Shown here: positions 1 through 5,002 of the stretch, piece by piece
How the letters are laid out: each line of letters begins with the position of its first letter
Position numbering within the stretch: the stretch's first letter is position 1
Origin: Candidatus Peregrinibacteria bacterium
GTDB taxonomy: Bacteria; Patescibacteriota; Gracilibacteria; UBA1369; UBA12463
Reading direction: 5' to 3'
Assembly: GCA_023245695.1 (NCBI GenBank)
Contig: JAHFJT010000087.1
Location: forward strand, 1 to 5,002
DNA length: 5,002 nt
Program-made: the position numbers and the translations under genes
Notes under the pieces: model-generated
What the model saw: only the letters and a program-made list of their open reading frames with translations
Databases searched by the model: none
What the model was told of the DNA's origin: nothing

Positions 1-422
1 GACACTTCTTTTTTGGGGAAAATTATTATGGGTTCGACGACGCGTTTCTCGCAGCCCTCAGACTTCTTAGCATATTCTCACAATCACCAGAAAACGTCTC
101 AGAACTCTTCGAAAAACTTCCAAAAATGTTCACGACACCCGAGTTCAAACTCCGCTGCCCAGACGATAAAAAATTCCAGATCGTCAAAGAACTCACCGAG
201 CACTTCTCAAAACTCTACCCATGCATCACGATCGATGGTGTCCGTGTAAACTTTGACACCAGCTCATGGGGTGCGATTCGCTGCTCAAACACCAGCCCAA
301 ATCTGACCGCACGTCTCGAAGCTCCAACCCAAGAACGGCTCAACGCGATCACGCAAATCTTCCTCGAACAACTTCAGAAGTACTCAGATATTAACCTCGC
401 AGCCTTCCATGAAGTTGATTAA
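1..422 (+). CDS. Phosphomannomutase/phosphoglucomutase family protein, C-terminal part (5' end outside window)
   Basis: The frame is open from the left edge and ends at TAA 420-422. It shows 139 full codons, and bases 1-2 finish a codon that would be Gly if preceded by G. Members of the alpha-D-phosphohexomutase family interconvert hexose 1- and 6-phosphates in the cytoplasm, supplying mannose-1-P or glucose-1-P for nucleotide sugars. Visible here are the end of domain III (HFFFGENYYGFDDAF, matching the family's SGH-[YF]-F-F...DD segment), a linker with the family's 'LPK...TPE..L.CPD.KKF' pattern, and domain IV with the phosphate-binding loop R-C-S-N-T-S-P at about residues 92-98 of the visible part. 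The serine phosphorylation site and metal-binding domain lie upstream, outside the window. An internal ATG at 126 could be mistaken for the start, but homology clearly continues upstream of it. The gene overlaps the next one by 14 nt, so the two are probably co-transcribed. Whether mannose or glucose phosphate is preferred cannot be told from this part. Confidence 0.9.
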   Translation, partial: HFFFGENYYGFDDAFLAALRLLSIFSQSPENVSELFEKLPKMFTTPEFKLRCPDDKKFQIVKELTEHFSKLYPCITIDGVRVNFDTSSWGAIRCSNTSPNLTARLEAPTQERLNAITQIFLEQLQKYSDINLAAFHEVD

Positions 423-2019
423 GCATCATAAATACTGGCGTGCGCTGGAAATCCTTCCGGGCGCACTCACGTGGTCGGCACTTATCCTGCCGGTCGTACT
501 CTCATTTTACATACCCGAGTACGTCGCCCTCTTCGCGATCATCTACACAACCTACTGGCTTTTTCGCTCTATCAAGCTCTCTTTCGACCTCATTCACGGA
601 TACCGTCGCACAAAAATTGCTCAGAGCACCGACTGGAACGAGCTCCTCGACTATATCGAACACCCCGAACATCTCGATACGGCTACCCAGAATCTTGCAA
701 CCCGTCGAACCGTCGAAAACCGCAGACTAGAGACCGTATACCGCGAACTCACGTCAGAAATAACCCACCTAAAAAGTATCGATCAGTACAAAAAACCGTC
801 CGAGATTTACCACGCCATTCTCTTCGTCACCTACAAAGAACCTCTCGAGCTCGTTCGTGAATCTATTCGCTCATACACCGAGAGTACGTTCTCCCCGAAA
901 AAGATGATTTTTGTGTTTTCTGGTGAAGAGAGTGACAAGGAAAATGCTGAGAAATATGCGGCTCTCATGCAAAAAGAATTCGGCGCGAAATTCCACGAAT
1001 TTATCGCCACCATTCATCCAAAAAACCGTCCGAACGAAATTCCTGGCAAGTCCGCAAACGCGACCTGGGCTGCCCACAACCTTCAAAAGTACCTCGACGA
1101 TCATCACATCGACTACGAAAATGTCATCCTCTCAAACTTCGACGCCGACACCGTCGCCGATAAACAGTACTTCTCCGAACTCACCTTCCGCTACATCGTC
1201 GAAGAAAACCGCAGCACGAAGACCTATCAGCCGACTCACTTTTTTCACAACAACATCTGGGAAGTCCCAATGCTCATTCGCATGATCTCACTTTCCTCGA
1301 CCTTCATCCGTCTTGCCGAGTCGATGAATCCTGAAAAATACAAAAGCTTTTCCAGCCGATCGATGGGCTTCCAGAGCGCGGTAGATAGCGATTTCTGGGA
1401 TCCGATGGTGATTCCAGAAGACTCACGTCAGTACTGGACCTCGTACATCAAATACCACGGAAACAACGAACTTGTGCAGGTCTATACGCCCGTCTACATG
1501 GATGCCGTACAGTCAAAAACCTACGTCGGCACCTTCAAAGACCAGTACAAACAACTCCGCCGTTGGGCTTGGGGTGTCACCGATTTTCCATTCGTCGCAC
1601 TCAATCTTTGGTACAGCAAAGAGATTCCTCGAATGAAAAAATTCACCTCCATTTTTACCCTTCTCCAGGATCATTTTTACTGGGCTACCACAGCGATTCT
1701 CCTCGCCTTTACGGGCTACCTGCCAAATATTTTCAACACGGAATTCCGCACCACGGTCCTCTCTCACAACGTTCCGCAACTCGCCTCCACCATTCTCAAT
1801 ATCTCCGCAATTGGTATCATTATCTGCGCATTCTTGAGTTACCAAGTCCTCACGCTCGGCAAACACATCGGCTTCTGGCGCCGCATCTCACTCGGCATTC
1901 AGTGGCTCTTTGTGCCGATCACCAGCATCTTCCTCACCGCCATCCCCGCCATCGAGGCCCAAACCCGCCTCCTCCTCAATAAGCGTCTGGATTACCAAGT
2001 GACGACGAAGGTGCGATAA
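409..2019 (+). CDS. Membrane-anchored glycosyltransferase family 2 protein (processive-type motifs)
   Basis: A complete 536-residue protein. Family-2 (GT-A fold) enzymes transfer a sugar from a nucleotide sugar. Those with this layout sit in the inner membrane and build or extrude polysaccharides or glycolipids. Two membrane segments occur near residues 15-33 and 36-56. A charged linker follows (about 57-130), then the catalytic domain from about 134. Motifs are the nucleotide-binding strand ILFVTYKEP (137-145), GKSANA (213-218), the DxD site D245-A-D247, the acidic E337-D338 and Q382-L-R-R-W386, the QxxRW motif typical of cellulose/chitin/hyaluronan-synthase-like enzymes. Three more membrane segments lie near 421-439, 455-481 and 493-517. 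The start ATG lies inside the preceding mutase gene (14-nt overlap, no Shine-Dalgarno seen), suggesting translational coupling. The mutase neighbour fits a sugar-activation-plus-polymer role. Donor, acceptor and processivity are unknown. Codons are C-ending and the gene matches the mutase in composition. Confidence 0.9.
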   Translation: MKLIKHHKYWRALEILPGALTWSALILPVVLSFYIPEYVALFAIIYTTYWLFRSIKLSFDLIHGYRRTKIAQSTDWNELLDYIEHPEHLDTATQNLATRRTVENRRLETVYRELTSEITHLKSIDQYKKPSEIYHAILFVTYKEPLELVRESIRSYTESTFSPKKMIFVFSGEESDKENAEKYAALMQKEFGAKFHEFIATIHPKNRPNEIPGKSANATWAAHNLQKYLDDHHIDYENVILSNFDADTVADKQYFSELTFRYIVEENRSTKTYQPTHFFHNNIWEVPMLIRMISLSSTFIRLAESMNPEKYKSFSSRSMGFQSAVDSDFWDPMVIPEDSRQYWTSYIKYHGNNELVQVYTPVYMDAVQSKTYVGTFKDQYKQLRRWAWGVTDFPFVALNLWYSKEIPRMKKFTSIFTLLQDHFYWATTAILLAFTGYLPNIFNTEFRTTVLSHNVPQLASTILNISAIGIIICAFLSYQVLTLGKHIGFWRRISLGIQWLFVPITSIFLTAIPAIEAQTRLLLNKRLDYQVTTKVR

Positions 2020-2025
2020 ATAAGA

Positions 2026-2514
2026 TTAGAGAGAAGGTGGAGCTGAAAGATAGATAAGCCCACTATCACGAGCATAAGCCTCATGGCTCACATCCTCACC
2101 CATCCACTCAAGAGGTGTAAATTTCATAGCATCTTCCAATGTTTCAAATTCAACCTCTGCAAGAGTAAAATCATGGAGCCTGTCTTCATATTTTTTGATA
2201 GCAATTTTTGGCAAAACAGATATGGAATACTTTTGAAAAACAATAGAATTTCCAATAGACGACTTTAAAAGAGCTGTGAATTCTTTTTCGCTTATTTGAG
2301 CCTTAAAAGAATCCCTAACCCATGCATGATCAGCAACAACCTTCCGCTCTAGCTCACATAAATCACCTTTTCGCTGAATTCTAAGCTCAATGTAATTATC
2401 GACAAACAGGTAATATCGTTCACAACGAACCGACTCCATCAAAGAGATCTCTGACGGGAAGGTCTTCACGAGAAATTTTCGTTCAATCTCCTGAAAATTG
2501 GAGAAAATATTCAT
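2026..2514 (-). CDS. CYTH domain (triphosphate tunnel metalloenzyme-like) protein
   Basis: A 162-residue protein, the usual size for a short bacterial CYTH/TTM protein. The family folds into a beta-barrel tunnel and hydrolyses tripolyphosphate, thiamine triphosphate or other triphosphates with a divalent metal. The N-terminal signature ExExK is intact (E9-I-E11-R-K13, then FLV). ELRIQRKG (43-50), K58, R67 and AEVEF (119-123) match further family strands, and the C-terminal 'W.GE.V..E.Y' end is recognisable. Several usual central tunnel residues are missing (see findings), so activity is uncertain. I chose ATG 2514 because the signature begins 8 residues later. The frame also allows a TTG at 2532, adding LCYYN-type residues with no support. 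The gene is divergent from the HAD gene and tail-to-tail with the glycosyltransferase, only 6 nt apart. Base composition is AT-rich, unlike the glycosyltransferase. It could alternatively be a non-catalytic polyphosphate or nucleotide binder. Confidence 0.85.
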   Translation of the reverse strand: MNIFSNFQEIERKFLVKTFPSEISLMESVRCERYYLFVDNYIELRIQRKGDLCELERKVVADHAWVRDSFKAQISEKEFTALLKSSIGNSIVFQKYSISVLPKIAIKKYEDRLHDFTLAEVEFETLEDAMKFTPLEWMGEDVSHEAYARDSGLIYLSAPPSL

Positions 2515-2520
2515 GTTGTA

Positions 2521-2549
2521 ATAACATAACAAAATAAATTAATTGACAA
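2521..2549 (-). promoter_or_regulatory. Predicted promoter of the CYTH gene (possibly leaderless)
   Basis: Read on the - strand, TTGTCA (2549-2544, 5 of 6 to the sigma-70 -35 consensus), a 17-bp spacer and TGTTAT (2526-2521, 4 of 6 to the -10 consensus) place transcription start at about 2514, the A of the chosen ATG. This would give a leaderless mRNA, in line with the lack of a Shine-Dalgarno sequence. An alternative is TTCACT (2579-2574), 16 bp and TATGAT (2557-2552), which would give a leader of about 31 nt. This is consensus matching by eye only. Confidence 0.45.
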
Positions 2550-2575
2550 GTATCATATTGAGGGGATGATATAAG
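2543..2575 (+). promoter_or_regulatory. Predicted promoter of the HAD-MFS operon
   Basis: TTGACA at 2543-2548 is a perfect -35 match. Two -10 candidates follow: GATGAT at 2565-2570 (4 of 6, 16-bp spacer), or an extended -10, TG-A-TATAAG, at 2567-2575 (hexamer 5 of 6, but 21 bp from the -35, so it would act mainly through the TG element). Predicted starts are near 2577 or 2582, leaving a leader of only about 12-17 nt before ATG 2594. The -35 box overlaps the -35 of the divergent CYTH promoter. The surrounding DNA is the most AT-rich of the window. Confidence 0.5.
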
Positions 2576-2582
2576 TGAATTT

Positions 2583-2597
2583 ATGACCCCATCATGA
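2583..2597 (+). other. Possible 4-codon leader ORF (MTPS-stop) overlapping the HAD start
   Basis: ATG ACC CCA TCA TGA begins 11 nt before the HAD start codon. Its TGA overlaps the HAD ATG as ATGA, the arrangement used for translational coupling. If the extended -10 at 2567-2575 is used, transcription starts at about 2582-2583, which would put this ATG at or next to the 5' end of the mRNA. An ORF this short can easily arise by chance and there is no Shine-Dalgarno sequence at the right distance, so this is only a candidate. Confidence 0.2.
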
Positions 2598-3283
2598 ACA
2601 ATCTATCTGAGCGAAACACAAGTACGCAACTAGATCTCGAAAATGTAGATACATTTGTTTTTGATTATGGCGGTGTAATCTCATTCCATTACTGCGAACC
2701 TTGGCAAGGAAATCTTGCACAATTATTAAAAACATCACCAAAAGAAGTGAGAAGCCTGTTATCGGAAACGTCGATATGGGGCAGAGCATATCGCCTAGGA
2801 AGAATGACAAGAGAAGATTTTTGGAGACTTATATGCGATAAAACAAGCGCAGTAGATAACGATATAGAGGCACTAGAATATAATTGGGCAAATTCATACC
2901 AGATTGATGTGCGCATGGTACGTCTAATGCAAGAATTGAGAGATAAGGCGAGGGTTAAAGTGGGCATACTTTCAAATAGTGACCACTATCGACATAGGCA
3001 TATTGAAGAAACATATCATCTATCACAAATAGTAGATTTTAGCGTGTCATCTTGCCAACACGGTATAGTTAAGCCTGAAAAAGAGGCATATCTCAAAGCT
3101 CTTGAGATCGCAAACAGGAAAGATACTCCGGATAAAGTCCTATACATAGACGATAGAGAGAGGAACGTTCTCCCAGCAATTGAACTTGGCATGAAAGGAT
3201 TTACATTTACGGATTACGAAAGTTTTAGAGACGCAATTGCAAAAAAACTTAGAGAAAAATATGAATTAACCACTACCCTATAA
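2594..3283 (+). CDS. HAD superfamily hydrolase, subfamily IA (YihX-like phosphatase)
   Basis: A complete 229-residue cytoplasmic protein, normal length for a HAD-IA phosphatase with a small helical cap. The family hydrolyses phosphate monoesters of sugars or nucleotides through an aspartyl-phosphate. Motif I is FDYGGVI with nucleophile D24; the usual second Asp is G26, as in the FDLGNV/FDLGGV branch that includes the sugar-phosphate phosphatase YihX. Motif II is S127 in ILSNSD, motif III is K160 (KPEKEAYLKAL), and motif IV is D186-D187 (LYIDDRERNV). Cap residues YRLGRMTREDFW (66-77) match the family's 'G.it..ef' helix. ATG 2594 is the only upstream ATG in frame (stop at 2576), leaving an unconserved 18-residue lead-in. 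The stop codon shares one base with the transporter start (TAATG), so the two are translationally coupled. The substrate is unknown. The partner suggests a phosphorylated sugar or sugar acid, by inference only. Composition is AT-rich with AGA and ATA codons. Confidence 0.9.
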   Translation: MNNLSERNTSTQLDLENVDTFVFDYGGVISFHYCEPWQGNLAQLLKTSPKEVRSLLSETSIWGRAYRLGRMTREDFWRLICDKTSAVDNDIEALEYNWANSYQIDVRMVRLMQELRDKARVKVGILSNSDHYRHRHIEETYHLSQIVDFSVSSCQHGIVKPEKEAYLKALEIANRKDTPDKVLYIDDRERNVLPAIELGMKGFTFTDYESFRDAIAKKLREKYELTTTL

Positions 3284-4557
3284 TGCTAACAAATACTCGC
3301 TGGAAAATAGGCATATTAATGTTTCTCGGAATTGTAATAAATTACATGGACCGAGTAAATATATCACATGCAATCATACTAATTGCTAAAGAGATGCACC
3401 TATCATCAATTGAGCAAGGCATCGTGCTTTCGCTATTCTCTTGGGGGTACGTGTTATTTATGCCTGTAGGAGGCTGGTTAGTAGATAAATATGGTCCAAG
3501 AATAATGAATGCGATAGCTTGCTTAGCATGGTCTGGTTTTACCATCTTAGGCGCTATTAGTGGTGGATATACAACCTTCCTAATAAGTAGATTATTACTA
3601 GGAGCAGGAGAAGCACCAATATTTCCAGGAAACGCACGAGTAGTCAAAACATGGTTTCCAATTCAGGAACGAGGAAGAGCAACTGCATTATTTGACGTAG
3701 GATCATATGTTGGCGCAGCCTTAGTAGCTCCACTAATAATCTACATGATGCTACGGATTGGATGGCGCTCCTCATTTATCATCTTCGGAATAGTTGGTGG
3801 ACTATGGAGTATAGCTTGGTATCTATATTATCGAGAACCGGAAAAGCACCCTGGCGTATCGTCAGAGGAAATTGCATACATTGAAAAGGGTGAAAATATC
3901 GAGAATAAAGACGCAAAGCACAACCTATCCTTCTGGAGTCTTTTAAAATATAGAAAAATTTGGGGAATGGCGTTGGGATTTTTCTGCTACAACTATATAA
4001 AAAACTTTTTCTTAACTTGGTTTCCCAGTTATCTTATAGCGGAAAAGGGATTTAGCTTTATAAAGGTTGGAGTCGTAGCATTAATTCCTCCAATGTGTGC
4101 AATTATTGCAGAATTGCTCGTAGGGCATCTAACAGATAAGCTCATAGAAAGAGGAGTAAATGTAACAATAGCTCGAAAAGCACCCTTATGCATTGGAATG
4201 CTCCTCTCTTCAGTAATTATCTTGGCAGCCTTCACGCAAAGCAGCCTGTGGACCGTCGTATTTTTATCATTAGCATATGCTGCTGTTATCTCTGCATCGA
4301 CAGGAATATGGGCCATACCAGGTGATATAGCTCCTAGTAAAAATGAGGTAGGTCGCATTGGAGCAATTCAAAATACCTTTTCCAATATAGCAGGAATCGT
4401 CGCGCCAATAATTACAGGTGCACTTTTTGGAATTACCAAGTCCTTCGTATTACCACTGGTTATTTCTGGCATTCTGGCGATTATAGGAGCCTTATCCTAT
4501 TGGTTTATAGTAGGAGAACTCAAACCATTAGTAATCAAAGCCAAGCAGGCGAGATAA
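3283..4557 (+). CDS. MFS transporter, ACS family (glucarate/galactarate transporter-like)
   Basis: A complete 424-residue protein, normal for a 12-helix major facilitator. The anion:cation symporter (ACS) family takes up organic anions such as sugar acids with protons across the inner membrane. Family marks are INYMDRVNIS (19-28), the motif-A loop GGWLVDKYGPR (63-73), SRLLLGAGEAPIFPGNARVV (102-121) followed by WFP..ERG (124-131), the 'EPEKHPGV' segment (185-192) before the central cytoplasmic loop, FFLTWFPSYL (242-251) and IARKAP (296-301). From memory of the family, these stretches resemble GudP/GarP (D-glucarate/galactarate) more than ExuT. The start ATG overlaps the HAD stop by one base and has no Shine-Dalgarno of its own, so translation is probably coupled. 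The last 30 nt overlap the convergent NUDIX gene. No sugar-acid catabolic gene is visible here, so the true substrate is open. Many ATA Ile codons set it apart from the glycosyltransferase. Confidence 0.92.
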   Translation: MLTNTRWKIGILMFLGIVINYMDRVNISHAIILIAKEMHLSSIEQGIVLSLFSWGYVLFMPVGGWLVDKYGPRIMNAIACLAWSGFTILGAISGGYTTFLISRLLLGAGEAPIFPGNARVVKTWFPIQERGRATALFDVGSYVGAALVAPLIIYMMLRIGWRSSFIIFGIVGGLWSIAWYLYYREPEKHPGVSSEEIAYIEKGENIENKDAKHNLSFWSLLKYRKIWGMALGFFCYNYIKNFFLTWFPSYLIAEKGFSFIKVGVVALIPPMCAIIAELLVGHLTDKLIERGVNVTIARKAPLCIGMLLSSVIILAAFTQSSLWTVVFLSLAYAAVISASTGIWAIPGDIAPSKNEVGRIGAIQNTFSNIAGIVAPIITGALFGITKSFVLPLVISGILAIIGALSYWFIVGELKPLVIKAKQAR

Positions 4558-5002
4558 TTTTGCGTAACCTCTGTGTAAATTAGAGTACTGAGGGTGAGCT
4601 AAAATTTCAGATATGGGTATCCATTTACCCTGCGATGCCTCTTTTTCTTGTATATTGTAGTTAGCATTCGGATCCCCACGGAATGGATACCAAGATGTAA
4701 TATCAATATGACCTGCATTAAGCCCTTGAGTTAAAGTCTGAGTAAGAAAAATTGGGTTTTGATATAAAGATTGGGGATTTTTTATACCCAACTCCTCACG
4801 GAGTTCATCTGAAGCGGCTTGCTCAAGAGTAACTCCAAAATCTACGTGACCCCCTGGGGGCAACCACATTTGGGCCTTTTTATGATTTATTAAAAATGTT
4901 GATCTGAAATCGGGAGATAGAACCGGACAAAGCACCCCAAGATGCCGATCCATATTATGGGGTTTATTTAATGAAGATGATTCCTTTAACCACTTAAGGA
5001 CA
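4528..5002 (-). CDS. NUDIX hydrolase (5' end probably beyond the window)
   Basis: NUDIX enzymes cleave a nucleoside diphosphate linked to another moiety, using metal bound by the Nudix-box glutamates. Counting from the internal ATG at 4953, the box runs from G35 to I57 (GHVDFGV...DELREELGI). The metal-ligand glutamates E50, E53 and E54 are present. The leading box Glu is V41 and the Arg of REUXEE is D49 (see findings). Upstream of the box are the expected strand LSPDFRSTFLINHKKAQMWLPPG-type residues (12-34), and GHIDITSWYPF (81-91) and GKWIPISEI (109-117) follow as later domain strands. The ATG at 4953 gives 141 residues, but the frame stays open to the right edge. The added residues (VLKWLKESSSLNKPHN) resemble the short helical lead-in of the 'GHxTASA...PGGHVE' branch, and no Shine-Dalgarno precedes 4953, so I treat the gene as partial. 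It overlaps the transporter tail-to-tail by 30 nt. The substrate is unknown. Confidence 0.87.
   Translation of the reverse strand, partial: VLKWLKESSSLNKPHNMDRHLGVLCPVLSPDFRSTFLINHKKAQMWLPPGGHVDFGVTLEQAASDELREELGIKNPQSLYQNPIFLTQTLTQGLNAGHIDITSWYPFRGDPNANYNIQEKEASQGKWIPISEILAHPQYSNLHRGYAKLSRLLGFDY

Noticed and set aside
13..249. Open frame of 78 codons at the left end on the + strand
   Set aside because: It is antiphase to the clear phosphohexomutase frame and consists of Ser/Asn/Lys-rich low-complexity translation.
440..860. Two long overlapping + strand frames (440-730 and 471-860)
   Set aside because: They lie wholly inside the glycosyltransferase gene and translate to Arg/Pro/Ser-rich sequence without domain features. 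C-rich codon use makes such shadows common.
1513..1982. Long frames on both strands over the glycosyltransferase C-terminal part (117 and 139 codons)
   Set aside because: They overlap the conserved QxxRW and membrane region of the real gene and show no recognisable motifs.
2550..2560. Possible operator palindrome around GTATCATATTG
   Set aside because: The two halves do not match as inverted repeats when checked base by base.
3241..3247. A7 run near the end of the HAD gene as a possible frameshift site
   Set aside because: The zero frame continues to the TAATG junction with normal family length. An A-run is expected in AT-rich DNA and no stimulatory structure follows.
3342..4358. Antisense frames (3342-3647 and 4029-4358) across the transporter
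   Set aside because: They are antisense to strongly conserved ACS motifs, have no independent start signals and no domain features.
4571..4610. Small inverted repeats (CTCT/AGAG and CTGA/TCAG) as a terminator for the transporter operon
   Set aside because: Stems are only 4 bp and no U-tract follows. They lie within NUDIX coding sequence.

Overview
The window carries six protein genes and almost no non-coding DNA. The longest gap is the 79 bp between the CYTH start codon (2514) and the HAD start codon (2594). No rRNA, tRNA, CRISPR array, insertion sequence or clear intrinsic terminator was seen. The organism is bacterial. Tight packing, short intergenic gaps, overlapping genes and weak or absent Shine-Dalgarno sequences fit a small-genome lineage such as Patescibacteria (Candidate Phyla Radiation). 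That is a best guess, because no taxonomic marker gene is present.

Region A (1-2019, + strand) is close to 50% GC with mostly C-ending codons. It holds the 3' end of a phosphomannomutase/phosphoglucomutase-type gene. A complete membrane-anchored family-2 glycosyltransferase overlaps it by 14 nt. The pair reads as part of a polysaccharide or glycan operon: a sugar-phosphate isomerase for activated-sugar supply, followed by an inner-membrane polymer-type glycosyltransferase.

Region B (about 2020-5002) is visibly more AT-rich (about 40% GC in sampled lines) and uses ATA, AGA and TTA codons freely. It holds a CYTH/triphosphate-tunnel protein (- strand, tail-to-tail with the glycosyltransferase). 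Divergent from it is a two-gene operon, a HAD-IA phosphatase followed by an MFS transporter of the sugar-acid (GudP/GarP-like, ACS) type, joined by a TAATG stop/start. Last is a convergent NUDIX hydrolase (- strand) whose 3' end overlaps the transporter by 30 nt and whose 5' end probably lies beyond the right edge.

Three of the four Region B proteins belong to unrelated families that act on phosphate esters or phosphoanhydrides (CYTH, HAD, NUDIX), and the fourth is an organic-anion transporter. This looks like an accessory cassette inserted next to a glycan operon. The divergent promoter region at about 2515-2593 is compact: one TTGACAA can serve as -35 on both strands, and the inferred starts suggest leaderless or nearly leaderless mRNAs. 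The CYTH and NUDIX proteins both depart from their family motifs at particular positions.
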